A stretch of 64,000 nt of DNA from Nectonema munidae (lineage: Eukaryota > Nematomorpha > Nectonematoida > Nectonematidae), in the NCBI GenBank assembly GCA_030549495.1, contig JAUIRK010000570.1, positions 482,501-546,500 of the forward strand, read 5' to 3'. Below are positions 11,137 to 23,218 of the stretch, one piece after another. Numbering within the stretch: position 1 is the first letter of the stretch; each line of letters opens with the position of its first letter. The notes under the pieces were generated by a model. That model was given only the letters and a program-made list of their open reading frames with translations, was not told the DNA's origin and did no database searches. Made by a program: the position numbers and the translations under genes.

Positions 11137-12089
11137 CTTGCAAAATTGAAAAAGATTCTTTCAAAATTTCAAGCTATGTACTTAAAATAAAAAGTAGAAT
11201 CATTCACATACTTAGATAAAATCCAATAAATTTGCTTTACACTACAAATCGTACTTTTTTTAAGAATACAATTAACGATTACTTTACAGGCCACCGACAT
11301 ATATTTTAAAGTGAGGGGCCGAAATATTGACTCAATTCAGGTTGCTTTATTTATGCTCCTCACCATGGTTGGGGCCAAATTTTGATTTGTATTTTTGATA
11401 GCTAAAACGGCTGTTCATTTCATGATAAAAGATAGTTTCAATTTTACACAGAATGATCAAAATAATAACAGAATTTAAATATTAACAGAATGATCAAAAT
11501 GATAGAAGAAACATATACCTCGGACAAAGAATTGCTAACGTAAAACTTTGTAATAAAACACGTTTATGAATTTCTTATTCTTGTTTCACTCGCTTATTCC
11601 CCAAAACCTTAGTTAATGTGATCTGTCATCAATATTCCATGATTTGTTACTGATGAAATATTCAGAAGTAAAAACTAACACATGTCTCTAGTTTTTAATG
11701 GATTACTTATAGATACTGAGGGCAGGGTGAAAAATAGGCAAAAATTCTAACATAAAGTTTTATTATTATTCAGTTAAAGGTAAAAAAAGGCTAATAAACA
11801 AACACCAAAATCTAAAGATGTCCTCACCAAAAATGCAAAATTCTTTATCCACAGAAAATTTTTATTAGAAGAAATAACGGACATATATTTTACTCTTATC
11901 AAATCAAGATCAGTTGGGATAAATTTTCCAAAGTGTAAATAGCGTTTCTCTTGTTTTGATGCAAATTCATTTCCTACTGCAGCTAAGTCAAACTGGTCTG
12001 TACGATTTTTATGACAATTAAGAATAGCTGACCTAAAACGTTTTTGTGTCATAGTAGACCTTTGCCATGTTTTGTATGTATAAAATATG
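11137..12089. other. Intergenic, upstream of SKP1; no recognised gene
   Basis: The SKP1 promoter should lie just above 11136. A 92-codon minus-strand frame at 11774-12052 has a varied composition for this region (a TDQFDLAAVGNEFASKQEKR-like segment) but matches nothing I know. It stops close to the hAT-like insertion at 12098. I leave it unassigned. Confidence 0.3.
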
Positions 12090-13114
12090 TATTGTATCAG
12101 GGGCGCACATCCTCAAAATTATTGGGGGGGGCGAAATTTTTTTGTTGCAATTTTCAAAATTAGTGGTCTGGAAATACCACGGGAGACCAAATATTCAATC
12201 AATCCTTTAAAATAGGGTGTATTCAGCGCATACCTAAAATCCTAAATTTATAAGACTACTTATATTTTTTTTTACAAAATTGGTGAATTTAAATATTATA
12301 CTTCCAGCGAAAATATTTTAATTAAATTTGCATATCGAATATACACTAGTTTAAAAAAATCCAAAATTGTTAGGGGGTGGAATAGGCTTTTCATTTGAAA
12401 AATGAAGTAGTCTACCAAGCACATTAGAGGAATTGATGAAAGGATATTTGATTCATAAAGAAAACAAATAACTGAAGGTTGGATAGTTTTATATGAGTGA
12501 ATGTAGTCTAAAGGCAAAGAGTCTACTAGACACCCTGTGATGTTTATATGAAAAAATGTGATTGATTCAGGGGCAAGGGTATAAAATGAAGTTATAATTG
12601 TGCAAACAAAAATAAAACAAAAAATTAAGATCGCATTATTTCATTTTACTCAGCAGCATTCAAAAATAGTTTAAAAGCTAAATTGATACAAGTAGAGCTT
12701 CTGAACCGGGAAATCCCGTTTCCCGGGATTTCAATCAAATTTTACAATCCCGTTTCCCGGAAAAATTATCACGATATCCCGGTACTTTTTTAAAATTAAA
12801 CTAAAAACCACTCTTTAAAAAAATGAATCTCAAAAATTTTAAACATTTTTAATTATTATGTTTTGAAATTCCTATTATATACGATAAATTTAGACTATAT
12901 TCAGTTCTAATTTCTAAATGTATATTTATACAAAAAATATATAAAAAATTTAAATAGTATGAAATTTTGAATTATAGAAAATTATAACAAATTAATTAAT
13001 TACAAACGAAATAAAATTATGAACACAAATTCAAATTTAAATAAAAGTATAAATAAATAAACTTTTTATGTTTTTATTATAATTTTTTTCTATAGTATTC
13101 TTCTTATAATTAAA

Positions 13115-13938
13115 ATGTCGCTCACTTCTAAAATTTGGTCTGAGTTTACAAAACTTAGTAATGGAGAAAGTGCAAAGTGTAATCAGTGTAATTCCATTAT
13201 AAAATGTGTTGGAGGATCAACATCAGGTTTAATACGACACTTTACAAAAGTTCATAAAGGATCTATGAAAAACAAACGCAAAGCTGATGATGATGATACA
13301 AGTATTTTTAAGGTTACTAAAATCACGCAATTTACAGCCTTGGAGAAATAGTTTCTAAATTAGCTTCGCTAGATGGATTTAGTATTCATGGTTTGACTAA
13401 TAGTGAATTTATTCGCAAAGCTATAACTAATGAGGGATATACTCTTCCTAAAAATGAAACAGATGTAATGAATTTAATTATAAATTTTTATAAAGAAATT
13501 AAAGAAAGTTTTGTACAAAAAATAATTCAAAGAAAAATCAAAAAAGAAAAGTTCTCCATTTCAACTGATGAGTACACAAGTCATAACAATAAACGATTCC
13601 TGAACATTGTTTTACATTTTCAAGATAGTGAAAATTTCAACTTAGGAATTATTTTCTTGCAAGGATCGTTTTCTGCCAGTGGTGACCTTTTTGTATTGAT
13701 TGAAGAAAAGCTTCAAGAATTTAACTTAAATATTAACAATGATATCGTGAGTATTACAAGTGATGGAGCCAGTGTAATGAAAAAACTTGGGAAAAACTTT
13801 ATGATACATCAACTGTGCTTTATTCACGCAATTCATTTAGCTATTGTGGATGTCGTATATATGTCAGAAAAAGATTATCCAAATAATTTTGCATATTATC
13901 ATGTAGAAAGAGACAGTGAATCTGAAGAAGATGAATGA
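13115..13938 (+). pseudogene. hAT transposase, N-terminal and catalytic-core part
   Basis: The first frame (13115-13351) is a BED zinc finger: W-x-F-T-K, then C-x2-C (CNQC) and H-x4-H (HFTKVH). A frameshift near 13345 leads into a second frame (13393-13938) with the SISTDEYTS motif (first catalytic Asp), ITSDGASVMKKLG (second catalytic Asp region) and the hAT-specific C-x2-H-x3-HLA motif (CFIHAIHLA). It ends in an acidic tail. Both parts belong to one ancestral protein of the hAT superfamily, moving DNA by cut and paste. The copy is inactive because of the frameshift, internal loss and the insertion downstream. Confidence 0.8.
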
Positions 13939-14059
13939 TACCGAGGAAGAATCCAGTAAAGAATATTTTTGTTGTATTGAATCTTTATGAAACATTGTTA
14001 CAATAATTAAAATGTTTAGAAAATCTCCTGTAAAAAATTCCGCTCTTTAGAAACATGTA

Positions 14060-14168
14060 ATATCAGATCATGGTCGTGAATTTAAGCTCAGTTTACACGT
14101 AAAAACAAGATGGAACAGCTTAGTAACTATGTTGGAACGATTTATTTTTCTGAAAAACTCTATTTTTA
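14060..14168 (+). pseudogene. hAT transposase fragment just left of the TTAA insertion
   Basis: Reading ISDHGREFKL ... VKTRWNSLVTMLERF, this has the TRWNS-x2-ML-x-RF motif typical of the hAT core after the C-x2-H region. It is separated from the preceding piece by about 120 bp without a frame. The frame runs directly into the TTAA target of the element at 14170. Confidence 0.75.
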
Positions 14169-14289
14169 ACCCTATTAGTGCTGGGCAAAATTTGTCCGCT
14201 CAAGTGCTGGGGGCGTAAAGTGCCCCCCCCCCCCCCCCTATTTTTCTCAGATATTAATAAGTTTTTATAAATATTTTTGATGTTACATA

Positions 14290-15400
14290 TATATTTCAAC
14301 TATGCTGAATTCAGTGGTGATGTCCATTTTTTATCAAAATCAATCAAACCTGTCAAAAAATTGATTTATTAAAGGAACTTTTTATTTAAATAATTATATA
14401 AAGTTTTTTATGCATGTATATCCATTTTCAAATATGCTGAATTCAGTGGTGATATTCATTTTTTATGAAAATCAATCAAACCTGTCAAAAAATTGATCTA
14501 AATGTGACAGCTCATCTCAAAAAGAAACTTTTTATCGAAATAAGTATATAAAGTTTTTTACACATGTATACCCATTTTCAAATATCCTGAATTCAGTGGT
14601 GATATTCATTTTTTATGAAAATCAATCAAACCTGTCAAAAAATTGATATAAATGTGACAGCTCATCTCAAAAGGGAACTTATCTAAATAAGTTTATAATG
14701 TTTTTTACACATGTATACCCATTTTCAAATATGCTGAATTCAGTGGTGATATTCATTTTTTATGAAAATCAATCAAACCTGTCAAAAAATTGATCTAAAT
14801 GTGACAGCTCATTTCAAAAAGGACCTTTTTATCTAAATAAGTATATAAAGTTTTTTGCACATGTATACCCATTTTCAAATATGCTGAATTCAGTGGTGAT
14901 ATTCATTTTTTATGAAAATCAATCAAACCTGTCAAAAAATTGATCTAAATGTGACAGCTCATCTCAAAAAGGAACTTTTTATCTAGATAAGTATATAAAG
15001 TTTTTTACACATGTATACCCATTTTCAAATATGCTGAATTCAGTGGTGATATTCATTTTTTTTATGAAAATCATTCAAACCTCTCAAAAAAGTGATTTAC
15101 ATATGACAGCTCATCTCAAAAAAGAAACTTTTTATAAAAATAATTATATAATGTTTTTTACACATATACACCCATTTTCAAGCATGCTGAATTCAGCGAT
15201 GATATTCATTTTTTTTTATAAAAATCAATTAAAGTTATCAAAGCATTGATTTATATATGACAGCTCACCTTAAAAGAAACTTTTTATCTAAGTAATAATA
15301 TAAAGTTTTTTACACATATATACCCATTTTTAAGCATGCGTAATTCAGTGGTGATATTCATTTTTTTATAAAAATCAATCAAAACTGTCAAAAAATTGAT
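14290..15400. repeat. Tandem array A inside TTAA element copy 2 (about 8 units)
   Basis: Unit marks (ATGCTGAATTCAG or close variants) lie near 14297, 14437, 14579, 14726, 14876, 15026, 15178 and 15331, spaced 140-153 bp apart. Four neighbouring units keep an almost exact CTGTCA ... TGACAG inverted pair (for example 14482-14487 and 14505-14510). Confidence 0.85.
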
Positions 15401-16739
15401 TTATCCCAAAAAGAAAGGATCAGACACGGTTTTTTGAATTAAAGAATTACGTTTAATAGAAAGTATAGGGAGGTTATGAAGTTTACCGTGTATGGCATTT
15501 TACACACATATACCCATTTTCAAGTAGGCTGTGTTTACTGGTTATATTCCTTTTTTTTTTATAAATATTAGTCAAACCTGACAAAATAATTTAAATATGA
15601 CAGCCCATGTCAAAATTAAAATTTTAATTCTTTTAAAGTTTTTTATACATTTCAAGTATGCAGAATTTAATGGTGATGTTCATTTTTTATGAAATCAATA
15701 AAACCTGTCAAAAAATCGATTAAACCTGTAAATCATTGTCAAGTATATAAACATAAAAATAACTTTTACTTGCAGTTTTCTCTGGTAATTATTTTCTTAA
15801 TTTATTTAATAAACCAACTTTAGGTGTTTAATTCACTCAAAATATTTCATTCTACAGTAACTTATGTAACTCGATAGGATCTCCACCTTTTTGGCTACAA
15901 ATTCGTTATCGGCTCGTAGTCTCTACGCCATATTATAATTTACAGTATGTAATTTTGGTATTCATTCTATGATGATCCTTTCTTGGTAGCTTTTTTCATT
16001 AGAAATTTATATTCTTCAATGTGTGTTCGAAAATTTTTTTATAAGGATAAAATTACTTTTTTCCTCTCAGGGCTGAATATTTGTCAACCAATCTCATTTC
16101 AAAGGTTTTTTTCTGATGAATCATTCGTGATGTTGATTGTGCAATTACAAAAAGTTGTCAACGTTCTTCATCTAAAAAATTATCTCTTTGACACAAAAGG
16201 AAAAAGATGGACAAATTCAATTTAAATTAAAAATATCTTGATAGTGACTAAATTCTCACTCTGTGCCATTTTTGATAAATCTGACCTATTCTAAATTTTT
16301 AGATTTCCTACCCATCTTAGCTAAATGTTAACTGTAATCCTAGATGATAAGCAATAGATTTAAATATTTTTCATTTGTAAAAGAGGAACTTCTTTTTCAC
16401 AGTCAAAATCTTTTTTGAAGTATATAATTAAACCACTTCCTAGTTCATTAGAACATGGTAGATCTTCCATTTAGTAAAGATACATTTTTTTTTATTTGTT
16501 TTGATCACATGTTCTCTTTTCAATTAGTTTTCAACTTGGTTCCTTCTCCCATACAAATTTTCAAAAGATTTTATAATACGTTTTATTTTTTTTAATAAAT
16601 ATTTCATACTCAAGATGATTGTAGAAAGTATTATAAGCCAAAATATACAAAAAAAAAAAGTATAGTTTTACTATATACCTAATATGCAGCCATTTTTTGA
16701 AATTTTTTTACAGAACTGATTTTCAGGCATACATTACTA

Positions 16740-18000
16740 ATTCAATTGCCACTTCGAGATATTTTTTAACCGTATTATCCAAAATCCAGTACAGAAATAA
16801 AATAAGCATAGTCGATTTGGTATAAAACAGATATTTTATTTTTTTGAAAATATTTTTGAAGACAATATCTAGAAGTAAACCGCAAATCTGATTCAAGCTT
16901 TCAGATATTTTAAAACCATAAATACCAAACCTGAGTCCAAAAATTAAACCAGCATCTTCCATTTGGCATAAAAACAGATATTTTATTTAAATTTTAAAAA
17001 TATTTCTGTAGACATTAGACGTAAATTGAAAATTTGATTGACACTTTCAGACATTTAAAACTTCTAAATGCAAAAAATGATTTCAGAAATAAAAATTATC
17101 ATGGTCGAATTGGTATAAAAACATATATTTCATGAAAATTAGAGAGAATATTTTGGGATATAGTTTTCAGACATAAATTGCAAATTTGATTGACACTAGC
17201 AGTAAAACCTCTAAATGCGAAAACTGTGTTCAGAAATGAAATCAGCATGATCTATTTGCTATAAAAACAAATTTTAGAACTAAACGCAAATTTAATTGAT
17301 ACTTATATGTATTTTCAAATTCAAACTGCAAAAATTGAGTCCATAAATGAAACTAGCATGGTTGATTTGGTATAAAAACATATATTTAATTGTAAAAATT
17401 GAATGAATGTTTTTGGAGACAATTTTTAGAAGTAAACAGCAAATTTGATTTATACTTATAGGTATTTTCAAATCCTAAATGTAAAAAATGAGTTCAGAAA
17501 TGAAAACAGCACGATTGATTTGGTATAAAAACATATATTTCAAGAGAATATTTTTGGAGACAATTTTCAGAAGTAAACCGCAAATTTGATTTATACTTAT
17601 AGGTATTTTCAAATCCTAAATGTAAAAAATGAGTTCAAAAATGAAAACAGCATGATCGATTTGGTATAAAAACAAATATTTCATGTAAAATTGAGAGAAT
17701 ATTTTTAGAGATAGCTTTTAGAAGTAAACCGGAAATTTTGACTGATATTTTAAAACCTCAAATGTGAAAAATGAGTTCAGAAATGAAACCAACATGGCCG
17801 ATTTTGTATAACGCATATATTTTATGTAAAATGTGAAGGAATGTTTTTGGAGACAATTTTTAGAAGTAAACCGCAAATTTGATTAATACTTATAGGTATT
17901 TTCAGATCCTAAATGCAAAAAATTAGTCCAGAAATGAAAACAGCATGATCGATTTAGTATAAAAACATATATTTTATGTAAAATTTGAAGGTATATTTTA
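16740..18000. repeat. Tandem array B inside TTAA element copy 2 (about 8 units)
   Basis: AAACCGCAAATTTGATT-type blocks recur near 16877, 17025, 17175, 17283, 17435, 17576, 17727 and 17871. Most spacings are about 145-150 bp, with one shortened unit. Unit sequence is unrelated to array A. Confidence 0.8.
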
Positions 18001-18398
18001 TTAGCTATATTTTTGATCAATCAAAATTTTGATTGACATTTTTTAAAAAGTAGCAATGATTATTAAAAAATTATATATATAAAGTGTTATGCGTTCCAAA
18101 CTGTATATAATTATAAATTTTCAGGGTATTATATAAAATAGATCCTAAGTTATAAGGTTAAGTACAGATAATGTCAAAATTTTGCTGAAAAAATTTAAAT
18201 TTTTGATTTTGATTGACAGTTTTGGACATGAAGGGGTCATTCAACTACCATGAAAATGGTTTCAAAAGATGCAGCTAGCAATTTTAGGAAAAGTCACAAA
18301 ATTTGAAGGTGATCTCAGCCAATTTTCTACAATTAATTTTTTAGTGAAGGGGGGGGGGGCGTTTTACGCCCCCCCCCCCCGAGCACTAATAGGGTTAA

Positions 18399-18695
18399 AA
18401 CGCTGATTGACCTCAATGAAAAGATAGATCTTTTTCGGAAATCAAATTTGACGTTCTTGAGGATGTTGTTAAAAGAGATTCAATCAAGCCTTCTTCCTGC
18501 GAATGTGAAAGAAATTTTTCTCTAGTGAATGATTTTCTTTCAAAAAAAAGGCAAAGCATTAAGAATGAAGGATTAAATGCCTTAGTTTTTTTTGAAAAGT
18601 TTTTTTACATAAAAGGTCACTTTAATTATTTTCAATGTTTCAATAAAATTTTTTGTCTTTTTTGCGTATCAAAACTTAATTTTTCAATTTTATAA
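18399..18695 (+). pseudogene. hAT transposase C-terminal dimerisation domain, right of the TTAA insertion
   Basis: Reading EIKFDVLEDV ... PSSCECERNFSLVNDFLSKK and LNALVFFEKFF, this is the classic hAT C-terminal dimerisation region (P-S-S-x-E-C-E-R-x-FS). The segment between this and the fragment ending at 14168 is far shorter than in a full hAT transposase, so an internal deletion came before or along with decay. It confirms that the pieces on both sides of the TTAA element are one gene. Confidence 0.8.
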
Positions 18696-19035
18696 ATAAA
18701 TATCATGAATTTTCATTTAAAAGCATATAATAGAAATAACTTTTTTTTAAATAAAAAACTAAATTATAAAAACTTTGACCTTCTCGGGAAATCTCGGGAT
18801 CCCAGAAAATTTTTTTTTAATTCCCGATTCCCGGGAATCCAATTTTTCCAGGAAAACAGAACCTCTATACAAGCTACAAAAATCTACAAAAGTAAAATAA
18901 CTTTTAACATTTTGCAATGATTTGCCTTTTATAATAACTTTTAAGGAAAAAAAGTTATAGAGCTTCAACAAAAACTAAAAAAATTTTAGAGCATAACTTA
19001 AGTTTTTTGAAAACTAATTTGACGTATCCCCTACA

Positions 19036-19190
19036 GCATACTCTATGGGTGGCATGACAGGTTGGTTGAGATGATGGACTCAGCACGGAAGCTTATGGAT
19101 TCGATTCTTCATCGATATGAATTTGTTCATAGTTTGACATAAGTGGCACATCAGTGTCTTGTCAATGAAAATACACCCGCTGCACCTTAC
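19036..19190 (+). repeat. tRNA-like SINE segment carried inside the outer hAT-like element, copy A
   Basis: GGGTGGCATGACAGGTTGG followed about 40 bp later by GGATTCGATTC resembles a tRNA-type A box and B box. The block ends in TCAATGAAAATACACCCGCTGC. Related blocks lie on the minus strand at 30225-30325, where the B box is a perfect GGTTCGATTCC, and at 39470-39580. The A box is imperfect, so a pol III role is inferred from the family. Confidence 0.5.
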
Positions 19191-19490
19191 CTTTTACTCA
19201 AAATTGAAAAATTTGCTACATAATTAACATAGCAAAAGCCAACGTTTAAGTAGCTAACCCTTATAGAGTGATACTTGTGTTTTTTTACATATTGTAAAGA
19301 ATCATAGTATATAAAAATGGTAATTTAATCACTTTTTATAAAATCATTTAAGTCTAAAAACACTAAATCATTAAAAAATTATTTAAGCTAATATAAATCA
19401 AAATATACGAGAAAAGAAAATCACTGTGTTTTTTTTAATTAACCTCGCCCCCCCCCCCCCCCCCCCCGGATGTGCGCCTCTGTATTGTAT

Positions 19491-22400
19491 GTAATAAATA
19501 TGTATTGGACTCCTGTTTAAACAAGTAATTTATCATTTTTACTCATCATTTAAATTCAAATAAAAAAAATTTTTTAATTTTTTAGAGTGAGGGGGAGATA
19601 ACCCATAAGTACCTTAATAACCCATAAGTACCTTAATTTTTTTATAATATATTAAAAAAACTGTGGTTTTGTTAAATTAATTTTGAGTAGATATCGTAGA
19701 ATCCGCCTCCACAACCCTGCATTTTATGCTGAATAAATAATTTATTTTTTTGTAATTTAGTGTATTACATGAAAGAAGCAACAGTAATAAAAATTTTAAG
19801 GTACAATTACATCCCAAAGCTATTCGCAATCCACCTTGAAAACTACTGCTAGAAACAATGAAGAAAATTCCTTTAAAAAAGAATAAGAAACAAAAAGTAA
19901 ATCAGAGATCAAGAGTAAGCCTCTGCTCATCTTATCAAAAACTAAAATGCTAACATATATTGAAAATGGGTAGTGAAACAATCATATTGATACCTCTACG
20001 CATTGGTATGATTTTGGAAAAATTTAGATACATTAAAAGGTTTTGCATTGTTTGAGAAATGTGTTGTTAATTAAATGTAATGGCAAGTAAAAGTAAAAAT
20101 GTATAAAAACCATGCATCTATGAATTAAAACTTCAAATAATTGATCTTATCTTTAAATTAGAAGAAAATAAATTTTAGCACATGCAAACTTAGACCAAAG
20201 TTTATTAAATGTAACCAGGGGAGGATGGGGAAGCTCAAGCCGGGTGTAGATAAAACTTTTGAATATTTTATAGTAAAGTTTGAATTTTGTATAATTATTG
20301 TATATTTATTTAACACTGAAATATAAAATATTTTTACACGATTTTTTAGCTAAATTCTGAAAAGGGGTGACGGATGGGGCAGTGGCTAGATCCCCCTTAG
20401 CCCGTGCAACAGTTTAATTGATTGGAATTTTACAGCTTCAAGAAATGCAACAATAAGATAATTAAAAGATTATTTAATTTAAAATGAAAATTTTTTAAAG
20501 TAAGAAATACTTAAAGGTTTGAAATAATCAAGTAAAAAAATATACAAAAAATATTATTTTCCTAAACTTTTTCCTGACATTTTAGCTATGAGAAAGAAAT
20601 AAAATCACAGGCAAAGAAAATTTACAACAATTAAAAGTGTATTTTATGTGAAAAGAATCATTTTCTTCATTTAAATTAAAACATTTTTTATGACACTTGA
20701 AATGTGGTTCAGGGAATCTTTTAACAAATGATAGGCATCAAGTATTATGATAAACTTTATCAAAACGAGCATTAATTTATTTGATTTAATTTTTCCGATA
20801 GTGAGATTTAATGCTTCGTATATGCCAGCATCAATTGACTGTATTATACAAATTGTGTTAGCTAGAATGAAAATCATTTCGATATAAGAAATTTTATTTT
20901 TTTCTGGATGCACAGGCACTGGTCAAGGATGAGGGTAATTTTTCTTTTTTGCATTCTATTATCTAAATATTAAAACTTAGTCATTCATGATACTTTATTG
21001 CACTTAACAGTCAGGTGAACCTTCGAGTTTTTAAAACATCTGGGATTTTCGGACTTTCCAATTAATAACAAAAAAAGCTATTCAAAAGCAGACATGTTTG
21101 CTCACACCAAAAATGACAATATATTATATATTTTTTTACTTACACTCACAACTTTATTTTTACAAGTGTACCATGTAGTGTAGCTGAAAAAATTTAGTAT
21201 TATAAGCGTTAAAAATACAAATCTCAGGAAATTTTTTTTAGAATATTAAAATTTTTGAAACCATTCAGTTGAAAAATTTACCAAAACTTTTTCAGAGATT
21301 TGATTTAGTTTAATTAGAAGAGATTTGCTTTTTTTTAATCAGAAAAGCGCTAGAAACCTCTACTTTTATTCTCTCATTGAATAAACCATTCATAGAAAGA
21401 ACTTTCTAATACAAGTAAAGTTTTCTATTTAGGGAAAGAGTTTTAAATAATATTTTAGGAAAGTATTTTAAAATAGTTTACAATAATTCTTTTCATTTTT
21501 TCTTTCTTTTGCTTCTAAAATTTTGCAAATTCATCTTTTTCTTCATCCATCTACAAATATATACATATATGGCTTATTTCATATTTTTTAGAAATAAAAA
21601 TATTTTACTTAAATTAAAGAAATGTGTGAAAAACTAAATTATAGAAACATGTTTTTTAATTTCCTTGGTATTTACCTTATACCATGTAGAATTTTACATT
21701 TTAATGTTTAAAACAAAATACTACATGTGTTTCATTCTGTTTTTACTTGCTTAGCGCACTAAGTACACCTGCTGCAAATTTACCCGCATTCAGAAGTAAA
21801 TTTTTGCATAAACTGATTATCGACCTTACAACAATTGAACCCACTGACCATTGCGCTAAGAAAATATTTATTTTGTTATCTTTCATCGAGTATTGCTTAA
21901 AAATGCATTAGAGTCCGCTAGGGTCTAGTGAGTAATTAAAATATAAAATTTTGTCATTTTTATTAATATTTATTGTAATTAATAACAAAAAAAAGCGTTT
22001 TTATTGGGCAAAAGGGAAAAAAATATTCCAATATTTATTTTTCAAGAAATTTTGATATTAGTTATTTTCAATAATAAAAAATATCTGATTTTTTATTTCA
22101 GTATTTTTTGTAAAAAATATTGGCGAGCACTTTTAACCAATACGTTTTGGTTATTTTGTTTTTTTTCAATAAAAATGACATTTTGGTTATTAATTACAAT
22201 AAATATTCATATAAAAAACTAAATTTTTACCTCTTAATTATTGATAATGTATTAATACTTCAACGTCCAGGCGGACTGCCTCTCTCGTCTCTTTTTGTAG
22301 ACCACTTGGATGTACTAATACACATTTTTCAAGAGTGTAATACAAATTACACCCACATTTTTGTACTTTACTAAGAAAATAGTTTCTTATGATATCAGTA

Positions 22401-23218
22401 AAATCAATATATATCAGATGCAATACGAATTTTATGACTTTTATCTCATTTCTAACAATTAAAGCGTATTTAATGTATATATATTTTTTTATATTTAGCG
22501 TTCCCAATAAGTCTAGCCATATTAGATGTCCTCTCTGCCTTCTTCTGTTACTACGGGTGGAGCAGCTAGGGAAGGGGTATTTGAGGTGGTGAGCCCTAGG
22601 TAGGAATTTTTTTTGTATTAATATATCTTTTATAAAAATTAAATAATAGTAATAGTAATATTATATATTTTAATAGTAAAGGAATAATTGTTTGATACAT
22701 TATGTCTCCTCATTTTACAACCTATATTATTGTGTTTTAAAGTCCTACAGTTGCGGCAATTATGCTATGTACTTCACTGCCTCAACTTAAATTAGGCAGA
22801 TAAATAAAGCTTCAAGCAAACATCAGTTATTTTAAAATATGGATATTTTAAAGAAATAATAACTACTTTTCTTCGCTTTTCATTTTTAAGGCAAGGAGAG
22901 AAATATGGGTTAGATGTTGGATTCAATATCACACGGTCTTAGTTTTGATCTAGCATCAAGCTTTCTGTATTAATAATTTGAAACAAGCTGTGGAATTGAG
23001 CCTTTTCAATCAAAACACTTTTTACCTTTATTTTACCTTCTTACACAGTAATCATATTTTTACCGAAAAAAAGACTATAAAAAATGTATTTTTCCTGAGT
23101 TTTTTCCGTATTGACTTATAAAAATACAATTGTTTCAATGCCAATCAAAAACTTCTTTTTGTTTTTTTAAATGAAAAATTTAATTATTTATTTTCATTCT
23201 TAACAAATCTATTTAATC
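19491..23218. other. Intergenic, 3.7 kb, AT-rich; no recognised gene
   Basis: Only short AT-driven frames are present. GC-richer patches lie at 20220-20250, 20355-20410, 22262-22320 and 22505-22610. None reads as a domain I recognise on either strand, and no splice-linked exon set was found. The GET3 promoter is expected just before 23219. Confidence 0.4.
21750..21860 (-). repeat. Small element with CTTAGCGCA termini, possibly tRNA-like
   Basis: CTTAGCGCA at 21750-21758 is repeated in inverse at 21852-21860. Read on the minus strand, TAGCGCAATGGTCAGTGGGTTC resembles an A-box start of a tRNA-derived SINE. Boundaries and class are uncertain. Confidence 0.35.

Larger units (their letters stand above)
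14170..18394 (+). mobile_element. Non-autonomous TTAA-target (piggyBac-like) element, copy 2
   Basis: CCCTATTAGTGCTGGGC at the left and GAGCACTAATAGGG at the right form the terminal inverted repeat, with TTAA just outside each (14166-14169, 18395-18398). Total length is 4225 bp. It has the same plan as copy 1 with more array units. Near the right end a G-tract and a C-tract around CGTTTTACG form a strong hairpin. It sits inside the hAT transposase gene described above, so it is the youngest of the three nested insertions. No transposase is encoded. Confidence 0.85.
12694..18866 (+). mobile_element. Inner BED-finger hAT element inserted in the outer one
   Basis: The ends AGAGCTTCTG and CAGAACCTCT form a terminal inverted repeat. 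The flanking 8-mers ATACAAGT (12686-12693) and ATACAAGC (18867-18874) are the target duplication with one change. The related copy at 38225-40340 shows the empty site (inverse of TTTTTCAGCTTGCATCAA). Subterminal GGGAAATCCCG/TTCCCGGGA palindromes lie at both ends. Without the 4.2-kb TTAA insertion it is about 1.94 kb and holds pieces of its own transposase on the plus strand. Confidence 0.8.
12098..19482. mobile_element. Outer hAT-like element, copy A, carrying two nested insertions
   Basis: The left terminus is CAGGGGCGCACATCC and the right terminus GGATGTGCGCCTCTG, an inverted pair with one mismatch. A perfect 8-bp target duplication, TATTGTAT, flanks it (12090-12097 and 19483-19490). Short CAG-starting termini with an 8-bp duplication are diagnostic of the hAT superfamily. 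With the nested DNA removed, about 1.2 kb remains and no transposase frame, so it is non-autonomous. Its left arm (12098-12690) matches the inverse of 39770-40340 almost base for base. Its right arm (18875-19482) matches the inverse of 39035-39770. Those are parts of another copy, which defines what belongs to this element and what was inserted. Confidence 0.85.

Noticed and set aside
22500-22615. GC-richer patch with a possible ATGGCTAGACTTATTGGG start on the minus strand
   Set aside because: The frame closes quickly, no splice-linked continuation was found, and no family is recognised.
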